Shown: positions 41,646 to 50,828, counted from the stretch's first letter. The stretch: 64,000 nt of DNA from Nocardia nova SH22a (GCF_000523235.1 NZ_CP006850.1:4712001-4776000); one strand, 5' to 3'. Notes: a model not told the origin generated them from the letters alone. Numbers and translations are program-made.

Positions 41646-42598
41646 CGCAATTCCCGTGCGAGATCGGCGATCATCTCGCGAGTGCGCCGCTTCGAGGCGA
41701 TCAGTTCGTCGCGGGTGTCGCCGATCGGCAGCAGCCGGATGGACAGATCGGTGGCGCCGGCCTCGGCGAAGCGGCGCAGGCCCGCCGCGATGGCCGCCTC
41801 GTCACCGGCGACGCAGATATCGCCCACATCGCGGGCATCGCCCTGTTCGAGCAGGCGCTGATAGTTCGGCGACACCTCGGCCTCGCCGAGAATCCGGTTG
41901 GCCCGCTCCTTGGCCTGTTCCACCTCGGACGGGCGGCACAGGCAGACCGGCAGACCGGCCACCACCCGCGGCGCCGGGCGGCCCGCGTCGGCGGCGGCCT
42001 TGGTGATCTTGGGGACGACGTGATCGGCGATCGCGCGCTCGTCGGCCAGCCACAGGATCGTGCCGTCGGCACGTTCTCCCGCCAGCCGCAACATGACCGG
42101 GCCGAGCGCGGCCACCAGCACCGGCACCGGCGTCACCGGGCCGAGGTCCAGCGGATTGTTCACGGTGAACGTGTCGTTGCCGACCCGCACATCGCCCGGC
42201 CCGCTCAGGCCCGCCGCGAGCACCTCGAGATAGTCGCGGGTGTAGGCGGCCGGGCGGTCGTAGGGCAGGCCGAGCATGTCGCGCACGATCCAGTGGTGCG
42301 ATGGGCCCACGCCGAGCACCAGCCGCCCGCCCGCCGCGGCCTGCGCCGACACCGCCTGCCGGGCGAGCGCGATCGGATGCTGCGCCTGCAACGGCACCAC
42401 CGCCGTGCCCAATTCGATCCGATCGGTGCGCAACCCCATGGCGGCGATCGTGATCAACGCGTCGAAATCGCTGGGTATCTGCGGAATCCACGCGGTGTCC
42501 ATCCCGGCCGACTCCGCCCACGCGATGTCGTCGAGCATCCGGCTCAGCTTCCGCGCGGAGTCTCCCTTCTCCGGTCCGATCATCACTCCGACACGCAC
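41642..42598 (-). CDS. LLM-class F420-dependent oxidoreductase
   Basis: A 318-residue LLM-fold protein with MIGPEKGDSARKLSRMLDDIAWAE at the N-terminus, LVLGVGPSHHWIVRDM and PVLVAALGPVMLRLAG. These are typical of F420-dependent oxidoreductases such as mycobacterial Rv-type LLM proteins. The GTG at 42598 is used because GGAGG lies 5 bases before it; an earlier in-frame start at 42688 has none. It pairs with the CoA-transferase. A GAGAAT half site is found about 70 bases upstream. Confidence 0.9.
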   Translation of the reverse strand: MRVGVMIGPEKGDSARKLSRMLDDIAWAESAGMDTAWIPQIPSDFDALITIAAMGLRTDRIELGTAVVPLQAQHPIALARQAVSAQAAAGGRLVLGVGPSHHWIVRDMLGLPYDRPAAYTRDYLEVLAAGLSGPGDVRVGNDTFTVNNPLDLGPVTPVPVLVAALGPVMLRLAGERADGTILWLADERAIADHVVPKITKAAADAGRPAPRVVAGLPVCLCRPSEVEQAKERANRILGEAEVSPNYQRLLEQGDARDVGDICVAGDEAAIAAGLRRFAEAGATDLSIRLLPIGDTRDELIASKRRTREMIADLARELR

Positions 42599-42668
42599 GA
42601 GGACCTCCAACCCACGATGAGACCGGATGGCCGCGCCACCCTTGACGAATACGTTACTTGCGAAAAAA

Positions 42669-42683
42669 GAGAATGCCAATACC
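42669..42683. promoter_or_regulatory. Half operator GAGAATGCCAATACC
   Basis: The left half GAGAAT and the spacer GCC are as in the perfect site at 4853, but the right half is mostly lost. It lies upstream of the LLM / CoA-transferase pair and may be a weak member of the regulon. Confidence 0.3.
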
Positions 42684-42855
42684 GCCATCAGGCCGGGGCA
42701 TTATCGGACAGATGATGAACGCACCCAGCCGGTCCGGATCACCCCCGCACCCGCATGACAATCGTCATGGTCGATCGATGACGAACGGTTTGCGCACCGC
42801 CGACGCGGCGGCCCTACCGTCGAGGTAGACCGATTCCACCGATCAGGAGCCGCAC

Positions 42856-43512
42856 ATGAGCACCGCACCCGCCCCCGGGATGGACCGCAAAGCCCTTGGC
42901 CGCCAACTGCTTCGCGATGCCGGAGTGCCGATGGCCGCCTACTACGCGCTGCATGCCGCGGGCGCGAGCGATCTGATCGCTCTCGGTGCGGGAACCGTGA
43001 TCTCGGGCGGTTTCGTGATCGCCGAGGTCGTGCGGCAGCGCCGCCTCGATCCCTTCGCCGCGGTGATCCTGGCGAGTTTCGCCCTCGGGCTCGTCCTGAC
43101 CTTCGTCTCCGGCGACGCCCGTTTCGTCGTCGCGAAGGACTCGTTCACCACGGCGCTGATCGGCGCGGCCTTCCTCGGCAGCACCCTGGTGGGTAAGCCG
43201 CTGATCTATGTGAGCGCACAGCGCGGGATGTCCGACGAGGCCGCCGCGGCCTTCCGGGAGCGGTACCGCACCACCCCGGGCATGCGGCGCACCCTCGGCT
43301 CACTCAGCATCGTGTGGGGCGCGGGACTGTGCCTCGAGGCGGCGCTGCGGGTGTTCCTGGTGTACCACTTGCCGATTCCGACCATGGTGTGGTTGTCGAC
43401 CGTCATGATGATCGCCACCTTCGGCGTGCTGATCGCGATCACCCTGGTGGTGGTGCGCCGCGCCCGCGCCCAGGCCGACACGACGCCCGAACCCGCAACG
43501 GCCGCTGCGTGA
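42856..43512 (+). CDS. VC0807-type integral membrane protein
   Basis: A 218-residue protein with about five to six hydrophobic helices: YYALHAAGASDLIALGAGTV, FAAVILASFALGLVLTF, the later SIVWGAGLCLEAALRVFLVY and MVWLSTVMMIATFGVLIAI. A conserved cytoplasmic stretch contains SDEAAAAFRERYRTTPGMRR. It belongs to the VC0807 family of unknown function. It is convergent with an SDR 52 bases away. Confidence 0.85.
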   Translation: MSTAPAPGMDRKALGRQLLRDAGVPMAAYYALHAAGASDLIALGAGTVISGGFVIAEVVRQRRLDPFAAVILASFALGLVLTFVSGDARFVVAKDSFTTALIGAAFLGSTLVGKPLIYVSAQRGMSDEAAAAFRERYRTTPGMRRTLGSLSIVWGAGLCLEAALRVFLVYHLPIPTMVWLSTVMMIATFGVLIAITLVVVRRARAQADTTPEPATAAA

Positions 43513-43521
43513 TCCAACGCC

Positions 43522-43566
43522 GAACGCGCCCGGCCCAACGCTCCCGAGGCGTTCGGCCGGGCGTTC
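43522..43566. terminator. Hairpin between convergent genes
   Basis: GAACG-CG-CCCGGCC on the left pairs with GGCCGGGCGTTC on the right (bulge of two bases), giving a 12-bp stem around an approximately 19-base loop. It overlaps the stop of the minus-strand SDR. Confidence 0.5.
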
Positions 43567-44338
43567 AGGCCGTGTAACCACCGTCGACGTCGAGGGTCTG
43601 TCCGGAGATGAAATTCGCGCGGTCCGAGGCGAGGAACCCGACCGCTTCCGCGATGTCGTGGGCGCGGCCGAATCGGCGCAGCGGGATGTTCGCGCGGGCA
43701 GCATCGAGCGCCGGTGCGTCGAGATCTCCGGACCGGATCAGCCGGTCCGCCATACCGTCGGTGAGCATGCCGGGGCCCACACAGTTGACCCGGACACCGA
43801 ATCGGCCCTCCTCGACCGCCAGTCCGCGCGCCACCGCCTCGACCGCGGCCTTGGTCCCCGCCGACAATCCGTCGCGGACCGGGTGCCGCCGGACGGCGGC
43901 CGTGGTCACCGCGACGATCGAACCCCGTGACTGCCGCAGCATCGGCAAGGTCGCGTGCACGAGGTTGAAGAAGGCCACCGCGTCGGCGTTCACCTGGTCG
44001 CGGTACTGCTGCGGCGACACCGCACTCAGATGGACCATGGGCACATGCGGCCCGGCGGCGTACACGACGGTGTGCAGGCCGCCGAACTCCGCCCCGAACT
44101 CGGCGGCCAGATCCGCGACCGCGTCCGGATCGCTCAGATCCACCGGCCACGCGCGGCACGAACGACCCAGCCGCACAATGTTTTTCGCGACCACGTCCGC
44201 GGTCTCCCGGTTCGCCCGATAGGTGAAGCCGATATCGCTACCGCGTTCGGCGAGCAGTTCGACGACGGCGGAACCGATCCCGCCGGTACCACCGGCAATC
44301 AGCGCCGCACCGCGACGCCCCTCGAAATCGCCCGCCAC
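43565..44338 (-). CDS. SDR-family protein lacking the catalytic Tyr
   Basis: A 257-residue SDR fold: AGGTGGIGSAVVELL, YAAGPHVPM, C-terminal FISGQTLDVDGGYTA. In the active site the Lys is present (Lys163 in AGTKAAVE), but the residue four before it is Ser159, not Tyr, and the Ser position is Thr. No Tyr at the enoyl-reductase spacing either. It is likely inactive in the usual chemistry, or uses another acid. A CAAGCA-TT-TGCTTG palindrome lies 20 bases upstream. Confidence 0.88.
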   Translation of the reverse strand: MAGDFEGRRGAALIAGGTGGIGSAVVELLAERGSDIGFTYRANRETADVVAKNIVRLGRSCRAWPVDLSDPDAVADLAAEFGAEFGGLHTVVYAAGPHVPMVHLSAVSPQQYRDQVNADAVAFFNLVHATLPMLRQSRGSIVAVTTAAVRRHPVRDGLSAGTKAAVEAVARGLAVEEGRFGVRVNCVGPGMLTDGMADRLIRSGDLDAPALDAARANIPLRRFGRAHDIAEAVGFLASDRANFISGQTLDVDGGYTA

Positions 44339-44357
44339 CGCAGCTCCCGTTCCTGAC

Positions 44358-44371
44358 CAAGCATTTGCTTG
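44358..44371. promoter_or_regulatory. Palindrome CAAGCATTTGCTTG, likely operator
   Basis: A perfect 14-base palindrome (A and T further out at 44356 and 44373) 20 bases upstream of the SDR start at 44338. It resembles TetR-type operators of acyl-CoA genes. The outer CAAG and CTTG recall KstR2 sites, but the spacing is 6, not 2. Confidence 0.5.
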
Positions 44372-44517
44372 TTTTCACTCTAGCATCGTCGGCGGCAGAT
44401 CGAACCCAGCGATGACATGGACACTGGTTCGAACAACCGACTGTACAAGTGTCCACACACCTGCGATCATGGTGTCGGCGCTCCGGAACCCTCCTCTGGT
44501 CGACGAGTGTCGTGAAG

Positions 44518-44556
44518 GGACGGAGCCGGAGGATTCCCACATCACCGGCTCCGTCC
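44518..44556. terminator. Long hairpin, 12-bp perfect stem
   Basis: GGACGGAGCCGG (44518-44529) pairs with CCGGCTCCGTCC (44545-44556), loop 15 bases. No U-run. It overlaps the decayed gene at 44542-44846. Confidence 0.55.
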
Positions 44557-44846
44557 GCTTTCGGAATGGCCGAGTCCCCGGATCGCGTACCACAGCAGCG
44601 CCGTGCTCCCGAACCACAGCGCCTGCCCGATGATCATCGAGAGGCGAATCTCGCCACGGCGCCCAGCAGCACCGGCAACCCGCCCGCGATCAGGATCGGC
44701 CCGGCGATGTGCATCGCCGTGGTGTCCGGAAGTCCGGTACTACGCCGATACCCGGTGATCAGGGCCGGACCCACACCGGCGACCGTTCCCGGCCCGGCTA
44801 CCGGACGGCATACGGTCACCGTCCCTGAGCACAGCCTGAGGAACAT
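44542..44846 (-). pseudogene. Decayed isoprenylcysteine-methyltransferase-like membrane gene
   Basis: Two short frames joined by an ATGA overlap (44634-44637) each resemble parts of ICMT/PEMT-like membrane methyltransferases. The first holds VAGVGPALITGYR and the helix MHIAGPILIAGGLPVLLGAV; the second MIIGQALWFGSTALLWYAI. The central cofactor region that normally lies between them (the GTPAP ... RYVRNPMY block) and the C-terminus are missing. I read this as a pseudogene with an internal deletion. The alternative is two coupled single-helix peptides. Confidence 0.55.
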
Positions 44847-44893
44847 CGGACGAAATCGCGGATAACGGAAACGTCACGCTAGCATCGGCGACC

Positions 44894-47800
44894 GTGGTCG
44901 ACACGATGGTGAGGGCGGATGGGGCGCCTACTGCAGGCGCAGACCCGAGGAGCGCGGACGGACAGCGCGGCTCCTGGGTCAGACCGCTGGCGCTCATCGC
45001 CGGGCTGATCGGCGCGCTGTGCGCCATCGCCGTGCCGCTGCTGCCGGTGAAGGTGGACCACACCACTCTGTCCTGGCCGCAACAGGATTCGGCCCGCAGT
45101 GTCAACGCACCGCTGGTCACCTATTCGCCGCTGACCTTCGACGCGACCATCCCGGGCCGTGCGATGACGCAACTGAGCGCGCACGGCGGCGTCCTCGCCT
45201 CGACCTTGCCCTCCGGTGCGCCGCAACTCGAGAAGTACGGATTCGTCGCTCGCGTGCGGCCCGCGCAGGACGGCAGGCCCGCCCAGCTCGAGGTGGTGTT
45301 GCGCAACCAGTCGCTGCTGACCGCGCCGGTCGACGCGATCACCGGCGCGACCCTGACCGTGCACGCCGACATGTCCTCGACCAAGGTCGATCTCCCCGGA
45401 TCCGATATCGAGGCGGCCACCCTGCCGCCCGGGGACTGGCGGCCACAGGTGGTCGGAATCTTCAGTGATCTGCCCGCACCCGACGGCGCCAAGGTCGTCG
45501 CGCAGGTCGACAGCCGCTTCTCGGTCACGCCGACTCTGCTCAAACGGGCGGCCGAAGTACTGGCGGTGGTGTTCACCGCCATCGCGCTGGTGGCGCTGTA
45601 CCGGCTCGACCGCCTCGACGGCCGCCGGATGCGCCGCCTGCTGCCGCGGCGCTGGCTGCGGTTCACCGGTGTCGATCTCGTCGTCCTGGCCACGCTGGTG
45701 GTGTGGCATTTCATCGGGGCCACCACTTCCGACGACGGCTACCAGTTCGGGATGGCGCGCACCTCACTGGTATCCGGTTACATGGCCAACTACTTCCGGT
45801 TCTTCGGCGTCCCGGAGAATCCGGTCGGCACACCGCCGTACGACATCATCGCGCACATGTCGGAGATCAGCGTCGCGAGTCCGTGGATGCGATTGCCGAC
45901 ACTGCTGGCGGCCGTGATCACCTGGCTGGCGCTGAGCCGGGAGGTGATCCCCCGGCTGGGAGTGGCCGTCCGCCACGACAAGGTCGCGGTGTGGACGGGC
46001 GCGCTGGTTTTCCTCGCGGTGTGGCTGCCCTACAACAACGGGTTGCGACCCGAGCCGGTGGTGGCGGTCTGTGTCCTGCTCACCTGGTGCCTGGTGGAGC
46101 GCGCGATCGGGACGCGGCGGCTGCTGCCATACGCTTTCGCGATCCTGGTCGCGGCCTTCAGTTTCACCGCCGCGCCCTCGGGCATCATCTGCCTGGCGCC
46201 GCTGCTGGCCGGGCTGCGCTCGGCGGTGGGATTCGGGATTCCCCGAGCGCGCGAACTGGCCGGCGCCCGGGACGGGGTCCGGGTGTCGCCCGGCGCCTGG
46301 ATCCGGGCGTACGGGGCACTGCTCGCGCCGCTGCTCGCGGCCGGACTGCTGGTGCTGGCCTTCGCGTTCGCCGTCGAACCGCTCTCGGCGATGTTCGAGA
46401 TGCAGCGGGTGCACAACATCGTCGGGCCGTCGGATCCCTGGTACAACGACTATCTCAACTACCAATGGCTGTTCATGCCCTCGGCCGACGGGTCCATCGC
46501 CCGCCGGTTCGGCATGGTCGCCCTGTGGCTGGGCCTGCTCGTGTGCGTGTTCGTCATGCTGCGCAAGGGCGGCCGCATCCCGTTCACCGCGGCCGGTCCG
46601 GCGCGGCGACTGCTCGGCGTGACGGCCGGGGCCATGGTCCTGATGGCGACCTGCCCCACGAAGTTCACCCATCACAACGGCGTGTACGCCGGGCTGGCCG
46701 GATCGGTGGCGGTGCTCGCGGCCGTCGCGGTCGGGCCGCGGGTCATGCGCTCGCCGCGCAACCGGGCCGTGTTCGCGGCGGTGGTGTCGCTGGCGATGGC
46801 GCAGATCTTCACCAGTGTCAACGAATGGTGGTGGGTGTCGAGTTTCGGCGTCCCATGGTGGAACGAGGCGCCGAAGGTCCGCGATATCGGATTCAGCCAG
46901 ATATTCCTGGTGATCGCCGCGCTGTGCCTGGTGCTCGCGATCTGGTGGCATGTGCGGGCGCCCGCGCCCGGTACCCCGCACCGGGTCTCCCCGCGGGCCT
47001 GGCGCCTGGCGAAGTTCCCGCCCTTGACCGTGGCCGCGGCGATCCTGGTGGTGTTCGAGGTCGCCTCGTTCACCGCGGGAGCGGTGAATCAGTATCCCGG
47101 ATTCTCGCTGGCGTCCTCGAATACCCGTGCGGTACTGGGCAATCCGTGCGCACTGGCCGACAAGGTCCTGGTCGAGACCGACCCGAACGCCTCGTTGATG
47201 ACACCGCTGGCCGGCGACCAGTTCTCCACCTTCACCGGCGGCGCCCGCGGATTCGTGCCCGACGGTGTGGGCGATATCGGATCCACCGAAGAGAAGGACG
47301 AGACGACCAGCATCGCCAAATCCTTCGGCGACAAGTCCACCGCCCGCGACTCCACGACCCAGACCGGCGGCGCCCCGCTGCCCTACGGCCTCGACGCCGC
47401 CACCACGCCGGAGCTCGGCACCTACGGGCAGCAGGAACCGGCCGACCTCACCACCGGCTGGTATCGCCTGCCCGCCCAGCACGACCGCAACGACATCATC
47501 TCGATCGCGGCGGCGGGGCGGATTCAGGCGTCGGGACCCGACAACGGGTACGTCGGCGGTGAGCCGGTGGAGATCGAATACGGCGCCACCGATTCCGCGA
47601 CGAGTGCGCGCCCGCTCGGCCGCGAGACCCCGATCGACATCGGCCCGGCGCCGTCGTGGCGGAACCTGCGGGTGCCGCTGGACCGGATTCCCGCACAGGC
47701 CGACGTGATTCGCATCGTGGCCAAGGACCACAACCTCGATCCGCAACGGTGGGTGGCATTGACTCCGCCCCGCATCCCGCGCACGCACACCCTCCAGGAC

Positions 47801-48166
47801 GTGGTCGGCTCCAAGCAGCCGGTACTGCTGGACTGGGCGGTGGGCCTGCAGTTCCCGTGCCAGCGTCCGTTCGATCACAAGGACGGCATCGCCCAGGTGC
47901 CGGGCTGGCGCATCCTGCCCAACCGGCTCGGCGCCAACGACACCACGATGTGGGAAAGCCACGTCGGCGGTGGCCCGCTGGGCTGGAGTCAGCAGTTGCT
48001 GCGCTCGGAAACGCTGGCCACCTACCTCGAATACGACTGGGACCAGGACTGGGGTGAACTGCAACGCCTCGACCCGATCGATCCCTCGGCGGTGCCCGCG
48101 GCTCCGGCGGTGACCCAGGAGACGCGCAGCGGTCTGTGGTCGCCCGGTCACATCTACACCTGGTAG
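44894..48166 (+). CDS. Arabinosyltransferase, EmbA/EmbB/EmbC family
   Basis: A 1090-residue GT-C membrane glycosyltransferase that polymerises arabinan of arabinogalactan or lipoarabinomannan from decaprenyl-phosphoryl arabinose. After one N-terminal helix (about residues 33-52), an extracytoplasmic domain and 12-13 further helices (220-700) are visible. The catalytic Asp pair lies in TTSDDGYQFG near residues 278-287. A long C-terminal carbohydrate-binding domain follows, ending GLWSPGHIYTW. It is a single gene here, without embA/B/C neighbours. The GTG at 44894 is used. It is the target family of ethambutol. Confidence 0.95.
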   Translation: MVDTMVRADGAPTAGADPRSADGQRGSWVRPLALIAGLIGALCAIAVPLLPVKVDHTTLSWPQQDSARSVNAPLVTYSPLTFDATIPGRAMTQLSAHGGVLASTLPSGAPQLEKYGFVARVRPAQDGRPAQLEVVLRNQSLLTAPVDAITGATLTVHADMSSTKVDLPGSDIEAATLPPGDWRPQVVGIFSDLPAPDGAKVVAQVDSRFSVTPTLLKRAAEVLAVVFTAIALVALYRLDRLDGRRMRRLLPRRWLRFTGVDLVVLATLVVWHFIGATTSDDGYQFGMARTSLVSGYMANYFRFFGVPENPVGTPPYDIIAHMSEISVASPWMRLPTLLAAVITWLALSREVIPRLGVAVRHDKVAVWTGALVFLAVWLPYNNGLRPEPVVAVCVLLTWCLVERAIGTRRLLPYAFAILVAAFSFTAAPSGIICLAPLLAGLRSAVGFGIPRARELAGARDGVRVSPGAWIRAYGALLAPLLAAGLLVLAFAFAVEPLSAMFEMQRVHNIVGPSDPWYNDYLNYQWLFMPSADGSIARRFGMVALWLGLLVCVFVMLRKGGRIPFTAAGPARRLLGVTAGAMVLMATCPTKFTHHNGVYAGLAGSVAVLAAVAVGPRVMRSPRNRAVFAAVVSLAMAQIFTSVNEWWWVSSFGVPWWNEAPKVRDIGFSQIFLVIAALCLVLAIWWHVRAPAPGTPHRVSPRAWRLAKFPPLTVAAAILVVFEVASFTAGAVNQYPGFSLASSNTRAVLGNPCALADKVLVETDPNASLMTPLAGDQFSTFTGGARGFVPDGVGDIGSTEEKDETTSIAKSFGDKSTARDSTTQTGGAPLPYGLDAATTPELGTYGQQEPADLTTGWYRLPAQHDRNDIISIAAAGRIQASGPDNGYVGGEPVEIEYGATDSATSARPLGRETPIDIGPAPSWRNLRVPLDRIPAQADVIRIVAKDHNLDPQRWVALTPPRIPRTHTLQDVVGSKQPVLLDWAVGLQFPCQRPFDHKDGIAQVPGWRILPNRLGANDTTMWESHVGGGPLGWSQQLLRSETLATYLEYDWDQDWGELQRLDPIDPSAVPAAPAVTQETRSGLWSPGHIYTW

Positions 48167-48175
48167 CCCGGCGGC

Positions 48176-49426
48176 TCAGGGGCTGTCGTCGCGGTGCAGG
48201 ACCCAGGTGCCGCGACCGGCGGCCTTGGCGCGATACAGGCCGAGATCGGCTGCGTCGAGCAGCTTTTCGGCGTTCGCCCCGGCCACCGGGGTGACGACGG
48301 CGCCGATGCTGCCCGACATCGACACCTGCTCGCCGGAGCCGACGGGAACCGGATCGCGCAGCGCCGCGAGCATGGTCTCGGCGACCGTATGCGCCGTGTC
48401 GTCGTCGCAGGGCGGTGCGAGCAGCACCACGAACTCGTCTCCGCCGATGCGGGCCACCGTGACTCCCGGGGAGGTCAGGGTGGCGTCCAGCCTGCGGCCG
48501 ACCTCGGCCAGCACGCTGTCACCCGTGCGGTGTCCGTAGCGGTCGTTGATCACCTTGAACTCGTCGAGATCGAGGAAGCACAGACCGATGTGATCACCGG
48601 GACGAGCCGCACCGACCATGGACTGCAACCGCTCGAGCAGGCACAGCCGGTTGGGCAATCCGGTCAGCGGGTCGTGGCGCGCCTGCGACCACAGTTCCTG
48701 TTGCAGTGCCCGCCGCTCGGTGATGTCCTCTCCCACCGCGAGCAGCCGCAGCCCACCTCCGCCGCGTACCAGCGTCATCGTCCACCCACCCCAGCACACA
48801 CTGCCGTCGGGACGGCAGAAGCGGCCTTCGAACCGCTCGGTGCCGTGCCCGCGCCGATACAGATCGACGACCACCCGGCGGAGCTCGTCGCGATCGTCGG
48901 GATGCATCAGATCCAGACCGGCCACACCCCGCAGATCCTCCGGAGGTATGCCGACCATCCGCGCCGTCGTGGGATTGGCCTCGAGGGTGAGGCCATGGCT
49001 GTCGTAGAGGGCGATGGCCACCGCGGCATTGTCGAACACCACCCGGAAGCGCTGGTCGGCGACCTCCTGGCTGCGGACGTGCACCGCCAGCAACTCGGTG
49101 CTGTATCCACGGGCCAGCTCGCCCAGCAGCGCCCCGAACCGCCGGGTGCGGTTCGGCGCCCCGGACCGCTCCAGCAGTCCGGTGAGCACGGCCGCGGTCG
49201 GGGTCATCATGGCGGGGGCGGTCAGATTCGACCGGACCATCTCGGCGCCGACCCGGCAGGCGGGCGCCGGGTCGAACGGCTCGGCCGACAGCGCGGTGTC
49301 CAGATCGACGATCCATCCGGCCGTCAACTGCCGGATACCGGGCGGCAGCGCTGTCGGCCCGTCGACGCAATCGACCAGGGCCGCCGACCAGTCCCGCGCC
49401 ATCTCGTCAACCTCGCGAGGGTCCAT
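48176..49426 (-). CDS. PAS-GGDEF diguanylate cyclase
   Basis: A 416-residue cytoplasmic signalling protein. An N-terminal helical domain (1-120) leads to a PAS domain (about 125-250, FRVVFDNAAVAIALYDSHGL to GEDITERRAL), and the GGDEF domain follows (255-410): HDPLTGLPNR and ARIGGDEFVVLL, intact catalytic motif. No RxxD inhibitory site is found five residues before GGDEF, so product feedback is not expected. It probably makes c-di-GMP in response to a PAS signal. The ATG at 49426 (MDPREV) is used. It is convergent with the arabinosyltransferase, 9 bases away. Confidence 0.92.
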   Translation of the reverse strand: MDPREVDEMARDWSAALVDCVDGPTALPPGIRQLTAGWIVDLDTALSAEPFDPAPACRVGAEMVRSNLTAPAMMTPTAAVLTGLLERSGAPNRTRRFGALLGELARGYSTELLAVHVRSQEVADQRFRVVFDNAAVAIALYDSHGLTLEANPTTARMVGIPPEDLRGVAGLDLMHPDDRDELRRVVVDLYRRGHGTERFEGRFCRPDGSVCWGGWTMTLVRGGGGLRLLAVGEDITERRALQQELWSQARHDPLTGLPNRLCLLERLQSMVGAARPGDHIGLCFLDLDEFKVINDRYGHRTGDSVLAEVGRRLDATLTSPGVTVARIGGDEFVVLLAPPCDDDTAHTVAETMLAALRDPVPVGSGEQVSMSGSIGAVVTPVAGANAEKLLDAADLGLYRAKAAGRGTWVLHRDDSP

Positions 49427-49631
49427 CCGCGAGGACCTTCCTGCAACGCCGGGCCACCGAGGCCCGGCACCGACCCCTCCCCAATTCGCTGATACCGAGC
49501 ATACGAACAAACCGCCCCCGAACCCACCGACCTCGCGAAATACCGTCCCGGCACATCCCGCCGGGCCACCGCGCGAACGGGCCGATGTCGACGGCGGCGG
49601 CCGGGGCCCGCTGGCGGGTGACCCCGGCCGA

Positions 49632-50627
49632 TCAGTCGAGACCGAGGCCGTTGCCCGGCGTGATGAGCGAATCGGGCTGTGGCGCAGCGACTTCCGTGCC
49701 GGTGGCGGGCAGTGCGATATCGGCGCCGAGGCCCTTGTCCACGGCCGCGGCGCGCACGGCGTTGACGACGATCAACAGCGCCGCCCGTCGTGCCGAGTTG
49801 GTGCGGTAGGCCAGCGACACCGTCCGGGTGAACACGTCGCCGAGCCCGACGATGTCCACGCCCGGTGGTCGCAGCGCCAGTCCGAGATCCGACACCAGGG
49901 TGACACCCAGGCCGGCGGCGACCATCGCCATCGCGGTCGGCTGTTCCTCCACCTCGTGGTCGATCCGCGGCCTGATCCCGGCCGACTGGAACGCCAGCCG
50001 CACCGCGTGCCCGAAATGGGAGCGGGCGGGTGCGAGGATCCACGGATGTTCGGCGAGCTCGGCGAGCGTCGCGCTGCCCGCCGGTACGGCGCCCGCGGGT
50101 ACCGCCGCGTGGATCCGCTCCACCGCGACCACGGCCCGCTCCAGACCGCGGTCCCAGGTCATCGGATAGTTCGAGTAGTCGAGGACGAACGACAGATCGA
50201 GGGCGCCGTCCCGGACGGCCGCCGCGGTGGCCTCCGGTGCGAGTTCCTTGGTCCGCACCAGGATGCCGGGATGGGTGCGCGCGAGCGCGGTCAGCGCGTC
50301 GGGCAGCAGGCCCGAGGCCACCGACGCCCACACCCCGGCGGTGACCTTGGCCGTCACCGATTCCCCGGCCTCCTCGAGCGCCTGCGTCGCCCGCTCGACC
50401 GACGCGAGGATCTCCTCGGCGTGCTCGGCGAGCAGCACCCCGCGGTCGGTGAGTTGCAGCCGCCGCCCGCGCCGCTCGAACAGGCGCAGGCCGACGTCCC
50501 GTTCCAGCTGTGCGAGCTGCTGTGATACCGCCGAGGCGGTGTAGTGCAGAGCACTCGCCGCCGCCGTGATCGTGCCGCGCCGATGCAACTCGCGCAGCAT
50601 GCGCAATCGAGGCAGGGACAGGTCCAT
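49632..50627 (-). CDS. LysR-family regulator
   Basis: A 331-residue LysR protein: N-terminal winged helix LRMLRELHRRGTITAAASAL, YTASAVSQQLAQLERDVGLRLFER, then a periplasmic-binding-like effector domain from residue 90. It is divergent from the amino-acid dehydrogenase at 50829 across a 201-base spacer, so it probably controls that gene and itself. An amino acid is a likely effector. Confidence 0.93.
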   Translation of the reverse strand: MDLSLPRLRMLRELHRRGTITAAASALHYTASAVSQQLAQLERDVGLRLFERRGRRLQLTDRGVLLAEHAEEILASVERATQALEEAGESVTAKVTAGVWASVASGLLPDALTALARTHPGILVRTKELAPEATAAAVRDGALDLSFVLDYSNYPMTWDRGLERAVVAVERIHAAVPAGAVPAGSATLAELAEHPWILAPARSHFGHAVRLAFQSAGIRPRIDHEVEEQPTAMAMVAAGLGVTLVSDLGLALRPPGVDIVGLGDVFTRTVSLAYRTNSARRAALLIVVNAVRAAAVDKGLGADIALPATGTEVAAPQPDSLITPGNGLGLD

Positions 50628-50828
50628 GCAATCGAGCGTAAGCGCTGTGCAGGAGAACTGAACAACGCCGTGTACGAACCGTAAATAGACGGGTGGACCA
50701 GTAGGAATGCACGCTTGGAGACAGCGAGCACCAACCAGCGACGACGAGGTCCGGGCGGAAGACGCGCGACGCCGCGCTCCCCGTGGGCGGTGGTCGGCGA
50801 CCCGGATGTCAAGAGGAGGTAGTTCGCC

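Noticed and set aside
44358..44371. KstR2 site
   Set aside because: The outer CAAG and CTTG match, but the gap between them is six bases rather than two, so it was called only a TetR-like palindrome.
45764..48151. 795-codon open frame antisense to the arabinosyltransferase
   Set aside because: A mirror frame of a GC-rich gene; composition is Arg/Gly/His rich without any recognisable domain.
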